Positions 45,709 to 54,264 of a stretch of 64,000 nt of DNA are shown here, one piece after another (the stretch's first letter is position 1; every line of letters starts with the position of its first letter). The stretch lies in assembly GCA_020633055.1 (NCBI GenBank), contig JACKEJ010000005.1, positions 930,001 through 994,000 on the forward strand. The letters are read 5' to 3'. The notes below the pieces were generated by a model. It had not been told where the DNA came from. It did no database searches and saw nothing but the letters and a program-made list of their open reading frames with translations. This DNA is from Sandaracinaceae bacterium. GTDB taxonomy: Bacteria > Myxococcota_A > Polyangia > Polyangiales > Houyiibacteriaceae. The position numbers were made by a program, and so were the translations under genes.

Positions 45709-46308
45709 CTATTCGTTGAACTGAAAGATGACCTCGCCGGGACGCACCATGCCCAGCTCGTCGCGTGCGATGCGCTCGATGGCAAAGGGGTCCGTGCGCA
45801 GCGCCTGCACCTCTCGCTGCAGGTCGCGCACTTCTCGACGCATGCGCTCGTTCTGCGCGTCGAGGTCCACCTGTTCTGCCTGGAGGGCGCGGTAGCGCGG
45901 CAGGCCCTCTTCCGCCAGGATGCGCGCTGGGACCGCGATGATTGCGCTGACGAGCATGATGAACGGCAAGAGCCAGGTCAGGCTCTGGCGCAGGTCGAGC
46001 ACCACGTCCACCGGGGCGCCGTCCGCGGCGTGCTCGGTGGTGTCTCGGGGACCGCGCCGACCCCTCGATGGCGCAGGGTCGGGGTCCGTCGCCAGCGCGT
46101 CGTCCGTGGCGCGCACACGAGGACGCCTGCGCCCCCGCGTCCCTCGCTCGCTGTCGTCGCCCCGAGCACGTCGGCCGAGGCGGTCCGCGGAGCCCTCCGA
46201 CAGACCCTGCTCCGAGTCGAGCGCGCCCTCGGACTCGAGGGACGAGAGTTCTTCCTCCACATCCTCGTCGCAAGACGCGAGGGCGGTTTCGTCGTGCGGC
46301 GTGCGCAT
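45709..46308 (-). CDS. DivIC/FtsB-like septum formation protein
   Basis: This is a 199-residue protein. The N-terminal 100 residues are acidic and basic patches, probably disordered and cytoplasmic. A single TM segment (about 107-127, LTWLLPFIMLVSAIIAV) precedes a coiled coil (LQAEQVDLDAQNERMRREVRDLQREVQ in parts) and the conserved FAIERIARDELGMVRPGEVIF. That is the DivIC/FtsB layout. It bridges FtsL and FtsQ in the divisome. The long N-terminal extension is unusual, since E. coli FtsB has almost none. Confidence 0.82.
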   Translation of the reverse strand: MRTPHDETALASCDEDVEEELSSLESEGALDSEQGLSEGSADRLGRRARGDDSERGTRGRRRPRVRATDDALATDPDPAPSRGRRGPRDTTEHAADGAPVDVVLDLRQSLTWLLPFIMLVSAIIAVPARILAEEGLPRYRALQAEQVDLDAQNERMRREVRDLQREVQALRTDPFAIERIARDELGMVRPGEVIFQFNE

Positions 46309-46382
46309 CCGGGCGAGTGTGCCCGCCGGGGCCCGAAAGGCCAGTTTTCGTCAGCCGTTCGCGGCGCCGCGGTGAGCCTGCT

Positions 46383-46862
46383 ATGTCCCCGCTCATGAGC
46401 GAGACGGACGAAGACGAGCGCCACCGTGGTCGCGAGGCCACCTCGCCCTACCCGGTGAGCCGCCTGGCTCCCGCGTTCCGCATGGACGACCTGGCGACGC
46501 GCGTCGCGGCCGCGAGCGAGGTCGTCAGCGCCGTCACCACACGCCGCCTCGAGCTGATCGCCGAGCAGATGCGCGCGTTGCGGACGCAGGCTGAGGCCGT
46601 GCTGCGCGACGCGGAGCGCGATCTGCAGCTGAACCACGCGCGCTGCTCGTTCCGGCGCAAACCCGGTCAGACCTACCACTTGTACCGGGATGCGAGTGGC
46701 CCCTTCTTCTCGATGCTCTCGCCGGCCGAATGGGGCGAGCGCGCGCCGGGCGACTTCGAGGGCTCGTTCCGCCTGGAGGCCGACGCGTCCTGGACACCTG
46801 CCGAGGAGATCGCCGCGCGCGACGCGCGTCGGGCCGAGATCCTTCCCCTGCTCCCGTGCTGA
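46383..46862 (+). CDS. DUF2452 family protein
   Basis: This is a 159-residue soluble protein. The C-terminal half has GQTYHLYRDASGPFFSMLSP, EWGE, FEGSFRLEADASWTPAEE, a signature recalled from the DUF2452 family. A helical middle region contains IAEQMRALRTQAEAVLRDAE. The function of the family is not known. Starts at 46383 or 46395 are both possible; gtgag is upstream of the first. It is divergent from the DivIC gene, 74 nt away. Confidence 0.75.
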   Translation: MSPLMSETDEDERHRGREATSPYPVSRLAPAFRMDDLATRVAAASEVVSAVTTRRLELIAEQMRALRTQAEAVLRDAERDLQLNHARCSFRRKPGQTYHLYRDASGPFFSMLSPAEWGERAPGDFEGSFRLEADASWTPAEEIAARDARRAEILPLLPC

Positions 46863-47055
46863 CACACGAGACGAGGCCCGCCGCGGGAAGCCTCATTGGC
46901 GACCCCAGCGGCAGAGCCCCTCGACCACCTCGCCGAAGCTCGACCTACTGGGACCTCCACACACCGCGCGGCCCAGCGGCCCCGGCGGGGGCGGAAGTTC
47001 GGCGGCCGCCGCTTTCTTGCCACGAGTAGGCGCGGCGACGTACCACCGGCACCTG

Positions 47056-49155
47056 ATGTCGAGCATGGTGACGGCAGCGCTCTCCCTCCGGCGCACGGTC
47101 CGTGCCAGCGCTGTGTTGCTCACGGCGCTCGCACTCGGCACCGTGGTGTGGCTCGGCGCGTTCCAGGGCGGACCCTCCTCGTTGGGGCTCGAGCACGCCG
47201 CCGCGGGGTTGCTCTGGCTCGCGCTGTTCGGACAGCGCGTGGCGCTGCGCGCACAAGCCATCGAGAGCGAGACACGCGGCGCGCACCTGGACCTCGAACT
47301 GGGCGTGCTGCTGCTGGTCGCGAGCCACGCGTTGGTGCAGCTCACGGGGGGTCTCGAGGGTCCCCTCTACCCGCTCGTCTACGTCGTCGTCGCCTTCCTC
47401 GCCTCGTTCGCGCGGAAGCCCGTGGGGCACGTGCTGGTGCTGCTGGCGCTGTGCGTGGAGGCGCCGCTCTGGTTCATGACCGAGTCGCACGAGAGCGCGC
47501 GCCCGTTCGTGCTGCACGCCGTGTTCATCGTGTTCTTCGGGGTGCTGAACATGATGTTCACACGCGCCGAGATCGCCCGTGTGCGCAAGCGCAGCATCAA
47601 GGCGCTGGACGAGGACAAGGCCAAGGCGCGCGAGGAGTCGCGCATGTTCCGCTTGGTGGCGCCTGCCAGCGGCCGCGCGCACGATGAGGACCGCTTGTTC
47701 CAAAGCTCCGTGGAGGAAGTGCACCACGCGCTCTACCACGTGCTGCACCTGCTCCACCGCAGCCTGGACCTGCACACGTGCGTGCTGCTGATGTTGGACG
47801 AGCGCGGTGAGCGCCTGCGCATCGTGGAGCTGGTGACCAACGCGGACGAGATCGCGGAGGGACCGTTCGCCGCGGGTGAGGGCGCCTTGGGCGCGGTCGT
47901 GCGCCGCCAGATCACCACCAACCTCGAGCACATCCGGCCCAACTACAAGGGCCTGCCCTACTACGCCGACGGAGCGCCCATCCAGGCCTTCATCGGTGTG
48001 CCCGTGCGCGAGGGGGACCAAGTGCGCGGCGTCCTGTGTGGCGACCGCCTGGCCGACCGCCCCTTCACGGCGCGCGAAGAAGAGGTCTTCGAGAGCGCCA
48101 TCCGGCAGGTGCTGCGCGCGCTCGAGAACGAGCGGGTGTTCGTGCAGCTCGAGCGGGGCAAGCGCGAGCAGAGCATCCTGTTCAACGCCTCCCAGATGCT
48201 CGGGGCCGCGCTCAACGAGGCCGCCGTGATCGACGCGGGGCTCGAGGCGTCGCAGCAGATCGCGCCGTTCGACTTCGGCGCCATCACCCTCTACGACCCC
48301 GACAACAAGCGCCACACGGTGCGCAAGGCTGTCGGGCTACACGCCGACGAGTTCCAGAGCCTGAGCTTTCGCGACAACAACTCGCTCACGGCGATGGCGG
48401 TCAAGAACCACCACTACCTGCCGTACCGGGGTGACTTCGACCCTCGCCAGCAGACGGTCTACACCAAGCGCGAGAACCTGCGCGGGATGGACTCGCTCTT
48501 GATCCTGCCGCTCATCGTGCGCGAGGACGCCATCGGCACGCTCGCGCTCGCGGCGCGGCGTCGTGATGCGTTCGGTGACGCGGTGCGCCCCGCGCTGCAG
48601 GTGCTGGCGAACCAGCTGGCTGTGTCGCTCAGCAACGCGAAGGCCGTCGCGCGCCTCGAGGAGATGGCCACCACGGACGGCCTCACGGGCTGCCTCAACA
48701 AGCGCGCGTTCTTGGACGAGCTCGAGCGGCGCGTGCGCTCGGCCGAGCGCTTCGGCCGCAAGCTGTCGCTGATCGTCACGGACATCGACCACTTCAAGAG
48801 CGTCAACGACACCTACGGACACGCGACGGGCGACGTCGTGATCCGCGAGCTCGGCCAGATCCTGATGCGCGTCAAGCGCGAGACCGACCTGGTCGCGCGC
48901 TTTGGCGGCGAGGAGTTCTGCGTGCTGTGCGAGGAGACCGACACCGACGGCGCCATCTTGCTGGCCGAGCGCGTGCGCGAGGAGCTGGGCGAGACGGTGT
49001 TCCAGACCGAGAACGGCAAGCTGCAGGTGCGCGCCTCGCTCGGGGTCGCGACCTTCCCGACCCACGCCAAGACCCCCGAGGGCCTCTTCGACGTCACCGA
49101 CAAAGCCCTCTACGCGGCAAAGCACGGTGGCCGCAACCAGGTGGTCGCCGCGTAG
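47056..49155 (+). CDS. Membrane GAF-GAF-GGDEF diguanylate cyclase
   Basis: This is a 699-residue protein. Residues about 10-190 contain six TM-type hydrophobic segments (SAVLLTALALGTVVWLGAF, LVASHALVQLTGGLEG). Two GAF-type domains follow (about 215-370 and 380-530), of which the first contains VLLMLDERGERLRIVE and the second FDFGAITLYDPDN. The GGDEF domain (about 540-699) has LIVTDIDHFKSVNDTYGHATGD and FGGEEFCVL. The inhibitory site RxxD (RETD) is exactly five residues before GGEEF, so product inhibition is likely. It would make cyclic-di-GMP in response to a sensed ligand. Confidence 0.92.
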   Translation: MSSMVTAALSLRRTVRASAVLLTALALGTVVWLGAFQGGPSSLGLEHAAAGLLWLALFGQRVALRAQAIESETRGAHLDLELGVLLLVASHALVQLTGGLEGPLYPLVYVVVAFLASFARKPVGHVLVLLALCVEAPLWFMTESHESARPFVLHAVFIVFFGVLNMMFTRAEIARVRKRSIKALDEDKAKAREESRMFRLVAPASGRAHDEDRLFQSSVEEVHHALYHVLHLLHRSLDLHTCVLLMLDERGERLRIVELVTNADEIAEGPFAAGEGALGAVVRRQITTNLEHIRPNYKGLPYYADGAPIQAFIGVPVREGDQVRGVLCGDRLADRPFTAREEEVFESAIRQVLRALENERVFVQLERGKREQSILFNASQMLGAALNEAAVIDAGLEASQQIAPFDFGAITLYDPDNKRHTVRKAVGLHADEFQSLSFRDNNSLTAMAVKNHHYLPYRGDFDPRQQTVYTKRENLRGMDSLLILPLIVREDAIGTLALAARRRDAFGDAVRPALQVLANQLAVSLSNAKAVARLEEMATTDGLTGCLNKRAFLDELERRVRSAERFGRKLSLIVTDIDHFKSVNDTYGHATGDVVIRELGQILMRVKRETDLVARFGGEEFCVLCEETDTDGAILLAERVREELGETVFQTENGKLQVRASLGVATFPTHAKTPEGLFDVTDKALYAAKHGGRNQVVAA

Positions 49156-49164
49156 TTGCTCCGC

Positions 49165-49776
49165 TCAGGGTGCGGCGGCGGCAGCGCCCGAGTTCATCAT
49201 GGCTTCGAGGCGCGCGCGGACGGCCGGCTCCAGCCGCTCGCTCGCCTGCTGGCAGGCCTCCTGGTGCTCCATTGCGTAGCTCACGACCAAGCACTGCTGG
49301 ACTTCCTGCGGCATGACCCGGCAGACCTCGAGGAACGCATCGCGCTGCGGTAGGGGGTTGGTCGGCTGGTCCGGCATGGCCCGCGCGAGCTCGGCGAGCA
49401 TGGCCTGCAAGCCTCGGTAGGAGACCCCGCACAGATCCTCGCCGTTGACCGGAACGGCAGCAGCCGCAGCGATGGCCCCTTCGATGGCGGCGCCCACCTC
49501 CTCCATGGTGTGCTGGGCTTGTGCGGGAGGTTCACCCGTGGGCGCCAAAGGGGTATCCGGGGCTGCTGCCGGGGCGCTGGGAGCCACAGCCTGCGCAGGC
49601 GCAGGCTCCGTGCCTTCCGCGACCGGGGGAGGCGTCTCGGGGACGACCGGTTCTTCGGGCGCAGGCGATGGCGTCGCGGGCGTGGCGCTGGGCGCGACGC
49701 GCGGTGTGTCGTCGGTAGCGCAGGCCCCGACCGAGCAACCGAGCAGGGCGACCAGAACGGCGATGCGTGTTCTCAT
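49165..49776 (-). CDS. Putative lipoprotein
   Basis: This is a 203-residue protein with the signal MRTRIAVLVALLGCSVGAC (lipobox VGAC, or LLGC). A Pro/Ala-rich linker of about 60 residues leads to a helical domain with Cys pairs (EDLCGVSYRGLQ, AFLEVCRVMPQEVQQCLVVS, EACQQASERL). The domain is of unknown type. It is convergent with the GGDEF gene (9 nt apart). Confidence 0.75.
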   Translation of the reverse strand: MRTRIAVLVALLGCSVGACATDDTPRVAPSATPATPSPAPEEPVVPETPPPVAEGTEPAPAQAVAPSAPAAAPDTPLAPTGEPPAQAQHTMEEVGAAIEGAIAAAAAVPVNGEDLCGVSYRGLQAMLAELARAMPDQPTNPLPQRDAFLEVCRVMPQEVQQCLVVSYAMEHQEACQQASERLEPAVRARLEAMMNSGAAAAAP

Positions 49777-49857
49777 GCCGCTTGGTATCAGCCCGGTTCA
49801 GAAGAGGCCACCATTCTCTGACGGGGGCGGCCCCCACGACCGCCCCAGCCGAGGTAG

Positions 49858-50301
49858 TCAAGCCACGTAGGGGCTCGAGATGTAGCTCTCGAGCTCGTGC
49901 AGCTCGTGCGCCAGGTCCGCGTGCAGCGCCTTGTTCACGTCGCCGATGGAGAGCATCCCATGCAGCTTGCCCGCGGCGACGATGGGTACGTGACGACAGC
50001 GGCGCTGCGTCATCGCCTCCATGGCGGCCGAGAGCGGCTGGTCGGGCGTCATCGTGAACAGCTCGCGCGTCATCACGTCCCGCACCCTTGTGGTGTCCGG
50101 ATCGCGACGCGGCGCGACGATGCGCGTGAGCACGTCTCGCTCGGTGAAGATGCCCACCCAGGCGCCTGCCTCGCAGACCACGACCGACCCGATGTGGTGT
50201 TGGTTCATGACCGTGATGGCGTCCATCACGGTCGCGTCGACGTCGATGGTGTGGACCTGATGCCCCTTCTTTTCGAGCACCTCGCGTATGGTTCTTGTCA
50301 T
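49858..50301 (-). CDS. CBS-pair protein
   Basis: This is a 147-residue cytoplasmic protein with two CBS repeats. The first contains VHTIDVDATVMDAITVMNQH then GIFTERDVLTRIV. The second contains FTMTPDQPLSAAMEAMTQ then GMLSIGDVNKAL. Paired CBS domains (a Bateman module) sense adenosine nucleotides or related ligands. No catalytic domain is attached, so it is a stand-alone sensor or regulator. The ATG at 50301 is preferred over upstream starts. Its promoter region carries a palindrome (50353-50370). Confidence 0.9.
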   Translation of the reverse strand: MTRTIREVLEKKGHQVHTIDVDATVMDAITVMNQHHIGSVVVCEAGAWVGIFTERDVLTRIVAPRRDPDTTRVRDVMTRELFTMTPDQPLSAAMEAMTQRRCRHVPIVAAGKLHGMLSIGDVNKALHADLAHELHELESYISSPYVA

Positions 50302-50352
50302 GCTTGCCCCCGTTTCCTCCGAGAGCGACGAGATGTGCATCGCCGCTTCGGA

Positions 50353-50373
50353 AGTGATAAACGTATCACTATA
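50353..50373 (-). promoter_or_regulatory. Palindromic operator overlapping the -10 of the CBS gene
   Basis: agtgata, a 4-nt spacer (aacg) and tatcact form a perfect 7-bp inverted repeat at 50353-50370, AT-rich in a GC-rich genome. On the minus strand TATAGT (50368-50373) is a 5/6 -10 element that overlaps one arm. A bound repressor would block transcription. The half-site spacing differs from both CRP (GTGA-N6-TCAC) and FNR (TGAT-N4-ATCA). Confidence 0.5.
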
Positions 50374-50432
50374 TCCACGGGCACGAAAGGGCCTCACCTT
50401 GCATTAGACACCCATCGATACGGAGCCTCGGC

Positions 50433-50801
50433 ATGGCACAGATGAAGTCACCAAAGTGGGCGGCACGTGACGATTCGCACGTGGACCTGGGAGGGAGCGC
50501 GCTGCTCTTCGGACGCGAGGGAGATCCGGTGGGCGAATACGCGGTCCGAGACCTGACGTCGCGCGGGGCGCTGCTGCGGGGACAGCCGTGGGCCAAGGGG
50601 GCGCCGCGTCGCGTGCACGTCCAGCTGGCGTTGCCCTCGCGCAGCGAGCCCCTGGAGGCCTGGGGACACGTGTGCCACTTCGTCGACGCGGGCGCGGGTG
50701 CTGCGGAGATGGAGCTGCGCTTCCACGGGCTGAGCGCCGACGACGAAGACCGCATCGAGGAGGCCATCCTGGCCGAGTGGGCACGCGTCCGCGACGCGTG
50801 A
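50433..50801 (+). CDS. PilZ-like protein, degenerate motif
   Basis: This is a 122-residue protein. The second PilZ motif reads VRDLTSRGALLRG, where D/N-x-S-x-x-G has Thr for Ser. The RxxxR element is not visible in the N-terminal 20 residues. The fold otherwise fits (VHVQLALPSRSEPLEAWGHV, then EMELRFHGLSADDEDRIEEA). Without RxxxR, cyclic-di-GMP binding is doubtful. It is divergent from the CBS-pair gene. Confidence 0.65.
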   Translation: MAQMKSPKWAARDDSHVDLGGSALLFGREGDPVGEYAVRDLTSRGALLRGQPWAKGAPRRVHVQLALPSRSEPLEAWGHVCHFVDAGAGAAEMELRFHGLSADDEDRIEEAILAEWARVRDA

Positions 50802-50857
50802 GCGCGGCGACCATGACAGCGACCGGCGCGCGACCGGGGCAGCGTCCGGCATACGGT

Positions 50858-50954
50858 GCGTCGAGGGTGCACCGCGCGTCGAGGGTGCACCGCGCGTCGA
50901 GGGTGCGCGGCGCGTCGAGGGTGCGCGGCGCGTCGAGGGTGCGCGGCGCGTCGA
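50858..50954. repeat. 18-bp tandem repeat, five full copies
   Basis: The unit gcgtcgagggtgcrcsgc occurs five times in a row, with partial drift in two positions, followed by a partial sixth. It lies between the convergent stops at 50801 and 50956. 18 bp is six codons, so read-through in any frame would give a hexapeptide repeat. Confidence 0.85.
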
Positions 50955-50955
50955 A

Positions 50956-52812
50956 TCAACGCGCGCCCGCGACCCAGTCGAGCACGCGCGCGAGCTCCTC
51001 CGGCGGCAGGGGCGCAGACGGCGGCATGGGGCGCTCGTGCTGACGACGCACCCGGCGCTCGAGCTGCGTGGTGTCACCGTCGGTGGCCAGCCAGCCTTCG
51101 ACCCGGAGGGTCCGCAGCGCCGTGTCTCCTTGCAGCAAGAACGCGTGACAGGCACCACAACGAGGGGCGAGGACCGCCGACCGTAGTGACTCGAACGCGG
51201 CGAGGGCAGCGGGCTGATCCACGGGCGCCGAGGTGCCTGCCGCGAACCTGGCGTCGTCGCCCATCCCCGCGTACCGCTCGAGGGCGACGCGCAGCACCGT
51301 GCCGTTCTTGTCCTCCACGAGCCACACGCTGCCATCGCGCGCGACGCCGAGCTCGACCGGCGCACCCTTGGGGCCCAGCTCGCTCGCGTCCCAGCCGCCC
51401 ACCAGCTCCCCGGTAGGCTCGGTCACCGTGGGCATCCCACGCGCGTCGACCGGGAACACCAGCAGGCGATGGCCCGTGGCGCGGTACCCGTGGAGCGACA
51501 CGAGCAGCGTCCCACGGAGGCCGGGCAACGCCTGCTGGTCGTAGTACGCGAGGCCGAGCGGCGCGCCGTGCGGGGGCAGCAACAGCAGCGGTGCATGGTA
51601 GGCCGCGTGGCTGGCCGGGTCGCAGCCGAAGTCCGAGTGGGTCCACGACGGGTCGCGCCCCACGCGGTCGAAGCAGTACGGCCAGCCGTAGTGGGCACCC
51701 GAGACGATCACGTTGAGCTCCTCGTGAGGGCTGTCCGCCTCGCTGAAGTCGGAGCCGTTCTCGCCCTGCAAGATGGTCCCGCTGCGGTGCGCCACGAGCG
51801 CGACCGAGTTGCGCAGCCCGCGGGCCAGCACCTCGGGGGTGCTCGCGTAGCGTCCATCCCCGAGGTGACGATAGAGGACCAGCGCGGCCAGGTCGTCCGC
51901 TTCGTCTTCGCACCGGGCGCGGGGCAGCGACTCGAGGCAGCGGTCGGTGGACGAGCCGCGGTTGAGCACGATGTCGCCAGTCGGCGTGAAGACGAACGCG
52001 CTCATCGGGTGGTAGCGGATGCGGTCTTCGCGCCGCAGCTGTGTGGCGAGCCCCGTAATGACCGGCTCGCGCGGGACGCTGACGAGCGCCACGCGGCCGG
52101 GGGTCGCTTGTGCGTGCTCCGGGGTGTCCAGCGCGTGGTTGGCTGCGCTCGGATCGAAGCGGAACACCCCGTCCACTTCGCCTACGTAGATCTTCCCATC
52201 CGGCCCCACACGCCCTCCGTGCGGTCGGTTGAGACCGGTCATGACCAGCTGCGCGAGCGGCGCTGGGGATGCGCCTGCCTCGGCCACGGCAGCCAGCTTC
52301 AGGCGGAACACGCGGCCAGCGTGCTCACGCTGCGCGCCACCGTCGATGACCCAGAACACGTCGTCGCGCTGCGGGTCCTGCACGATGGAGCGGGGTCGAA
52401 AGCGCGGGCCCGCGGCGGTGATGGCGGGGTGCGCGGCCGTGGTCACCAGCCCCACGCACGTGCCGGGCAGCGTCGTGAGCGAGAGGCGCGGGTAACCGTC
52501 ACAGTCGCGTCCGACGTCGGCCTGATAGGGCCCGACGGTCTCCACGCGTGACGGTGGTGCGGGCGCGAGCGACGGCCTCGCCGCAGCAGCCTCGGACGGT
52601 GGCCTCGGCTCGGTCCCGTCCGCGGCACCAGCCGCCCCGTGGCCAGGGCCTGACGGTCCGACGCCTGCGCCCGCCGGGGATGTCGGCGCATCGGGCTCGT
52701 CACCGCCACACGCGGCGGCACCGACGACGCAGATGACGCAACACACCTGCGCGACGATGCGCTTCCAGGCCGTCCGTCGCTCAACGGATGTGCAGGACAC
52801 GCGGCTCCCCAT
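50956..52812 (-). CDS. Sorbosone/glucose-dehydrogenase-type beta-propeller lipoprotein with cytochrome c end
   Basis: This is a 618-residue protein. A signal ending CVVGAAACGG (lipobox AAAC) precedes a Pro/Ala linker. Residues about 100-520 form a six-bladed GSDH/SGNH-like propeller (NRPHGGRVGPDGKIYVGEVD, HEELNVIVSGAHYGWPYCFD in parts, LGVARDGSVWLVEDK). The C-terminal 90 residues contain a CXXCH heme site (RCGACHAF). This suggests a periplasmic or surface redox enzyme oxidising a sugar or alcohol with electrons passed to heme c. The start ATG overlaps the previous gene by 32 nt. Confidence 0.82.
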   Translation of the reverse strand: MGSRVSCTSVERRTAWKRIVAQVCCVICVVGAAACGGDEPDAPTSPAGAGVGPSGPGHGAAGAADGTEPRPPSEAAAARPSLAPAPPSRVETVGPYQADVGRDCDGYPRLSLTTLPGTCVGLVTTAAHPAITAAGPRFRPRSIVQDPQRDDVFWVIDGGAQREHAGRVFRLKLAAVAEAGASPAPLAQLVMTGLNRPHGGRVGPDGKIYVGEVDGVFRFDPSAANHALDTPEHAQATPGRVALVSVPREPVITGLATQLRREDRIRYHPMSAFVFTPTGDIVLNRGSSTDRCLESLPRARCEDEADDLAALVLYRHLGDGRYASTPEVLARGLRNSVALVAHRSGTILQGENGSDFSEADSPHEELNVIVSGAHYGWPYCFDRVGRDPSWTHSDFGCDPASHAAYHAPLLLLPPHGAPLGLAYYDQQALPGLRGTLLVSLHGYRATGHRLLVFPVDARGMPTVTEPTGELVGGWDASELGPKGAPVELGVARDGSVWLVEDKNGTVLRVALERYAGMGDDARFAAGTSAPVDQPAALAAFESLRSAVLAPRCGACHAFLLQGDTALRTLRVEGWLATDGDTTQLERRVRRQHERPMPPSAPLPPEELARVLDWVAGAR

Positions 52813-53182
52813 CGGCGGTGAAGAGGAAGGGGTACTGCTGCTGGACCGTGCGCTGGTCACGGGTGAACCGCAGCCTCCGCAGCGCGCCGCGTAGGCACCG
52901 ATCGACACGTGGGGCACCCGCGCTGCCCAGCAGCTCGAGCCGCAGTGCCCCCGACCGGAGGACGCGCACGCGAACGCCCGGCGCAGGTTCGGGCACCCTG
53001 AACGCAGGGTCGCGAGCCAGCTCCTGCTCGTAGCAGCCGCGGACGGCTCGGGTGATGCGCTGCATCTGCTCGAAGACCTCGCGCGGCACACCGGCGGCGT
53101 GGCCATGGCCAGGCACACTCAGCGAGACGCCCAGCACGAGCGCGATGGTCCCAATCGTCCACACCCGATGCTCTCGCCACAT
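52781..53182 (-). CDS. Secreted small protein resembling AgmX/TonB C-terminal domain
   Basis: This is a 133-residue protein with a signal peptide (VWTIGTIALVLGVSLSVPGHGHA). The mature part shows MQRITRAVRGCYEQELARDP, VRVRVLRSGALRLELLG and DRCLRGALRRLRF. This pattern of two Cys around a short beta domain is seen in AgmX/PglI-like proteins. It lies upstream of and overlaps the dehydrogenase gene, so it may be a partner. Confidence 0.6.
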   Translation of the reverse strand: MWREHRVWTIGTIALVLGVSLSVPGHGHAAGVPREVFEQMQRITRAVRGCYEQELARDPAFRVPEPAPGVRVRVLRSGALRLELLGSAGAPRVDRCLRGALRRLRFTRDQRTVQQQYPFLFTADGEPRVLHIR

Positions 53183-53247
53183 GGGACAAGGGTGCCGAAC
53201 CGGAGCTGCCGCGTCGACCCCCGTGCGCCCGCCCTCGCGGGCCCGTC

Positions 53248-53276
53248 TTGCCACGCCCCGCGCCGCAGCCTACCTT
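53248..53276 (+). promoter_or_regulatory. Promoter of the lipA-bkd operon
   Basis: TTGCCA, a 17-nt spacer and TACCTT match the sigma-70 arrangement, with the -35 at 5 of 6. The -10 ends 11 nt before the lipA ATG at 53288. The leader would be only a few nucleotides. Confidence 0.5.
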
Positions 53277-53287
53277 GAATTAGCCTC

Positions 53288-54235
53288 ATGAATTTGCCCG
53301 CACGAAAGCCCGATTGGTTGCGTGTCCGCCTCCCCGCGGGGGAGCAGCAGGCCCAGTTCAACGCGCTGCGGGACGAGATGCGCAAGCGCGACCTGCACAC
53401 GGTCTGCGAGGAGGCTCGCTGCCCCAACATCTTCGAGTGCTGGGGGCAGGGCACGGCCACCATCATGATCCTGGGCGAGACGTGCACCCGCGGCTGTCGC
53501 TTCTGCGCCGTGAACACGGGCGACCCAGGCGGGCTGACCGACCCGCGCGAACCCGAGAACACGGCGCGCGCCCTCGAGGGCATGGGCCTCGCGTACGTCG
53601 TGATGACCATGGTGGACCGCGACGACCTGCTGGACGGAGGCGCGGCCCACGTGGCGAAGACCGTGCGGCGCATCAAGGAGCGCAGCCCCGACCTCCTGGT
53701 CGAGACCCTGGTGGGAGACTTCCAGGGGGTGCGGCGCGAGGTGGACACGCTCATCCGCGACGGACGCCCGGACGTGTTCGCGCACAACGTGGAGGTGGTC
53801 CCGCGCCTGCAGCGCACCATCCGCGACGTGCGCTGCTCGTGGGAACAGAGCGTGAACGTCCTGCGTTGGGCAAAAGAGGCCGGCGCGATCACCAAGACAT
53901 CCCTCATGGTCGGCCTCGGAGAGACGGAAGACGAAATGCTCAGCGCCATGCAGGCTCTGCGCGAAGCCGACGTCGACGTGTTGACCATCGGGCAGTACCT
54001 GCGCCCCACCCCCAAGCACGCCGAGCTGCTGCGCTACGTGGAACCGGAAGAGTTCGACGCGTACGCGGAGGCCGGGCGCGCGATGGGCTTCCAATTCGTG
54101 GCCTCGGGTCCCTTGGTGCGGAGCAGCTACCGCGCCGCCGAGGCGTTCTTGCATGGAGTATTGAGAGGCGAGCCGACTGCCGTCGCCGACCGCTACGGTC
54201 GCAAGCGCAGCCTGCCGCTGGTGCGCGATCCCTGA
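53288..54235 (+). CDS. lipA: Lipoyl synthase
   Basis: This is a 315-residue radical-SAM enzyme that inserts two sulfurs into protein-bound octanoyl groups to make lipoyl. The auxiliary cluster uses C40, C45 and C51 (CEEARCPNIFEC). The radical-SAM cluster uses C66, C70 and C73 (CTRGCRFC). The SAM-binding and C-terminal parts include PTPKHAELLRYVEPEEF and VRSSYRAAE, with the Ser ligand. It is the first gene of an operon with the E1/E2 subunits of a lipoyl-dependent dehydrogenase, its likely substrate. Confidence 0.96.
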   Translation: MNLPARKPDWLRVRLPAGEQQAQFNALRDEMRKRDLHTVCEEARCPNIFECWGQGTATIMILGETCTRGCRFCAVNTGDPGGLTDPREPENTARALEGMGLAYVVMTMVDRDDLLDGGAAHVAKTVRRIKERSPDLLVETLVGDFQGVRREVDTLIRDGRPDVFAHNVEVVPRLQRTIRDVRCSWEQSVNVLRWAKEAGAITKTSLMVGLGETEDEMLSAMQALREADVDVLTIGQYLRPTPKHAELLRYVEPEEFDAYAEAGRAMGFQFVASGPLVRSSYRAAEAFLHGVLRGEPTAVADRYGRKRSLPLVRDP

Positions 54236-54264
54236 ACACCCCCACCACCGCGAAGGAGGTCCCC

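Noticed and set aside
50353..50370. CRP or FNR box at the palindrome
   Set aside because: Half-site spacing is N8 for GTGA...TCAC and N6 for TGAT...ATCA, not the N6 and N4 of those regulators.
50858..50954. CRISPR array
   Set aside because: The 18-bp units are directly adjacent with no spacers and no cas genes are present.
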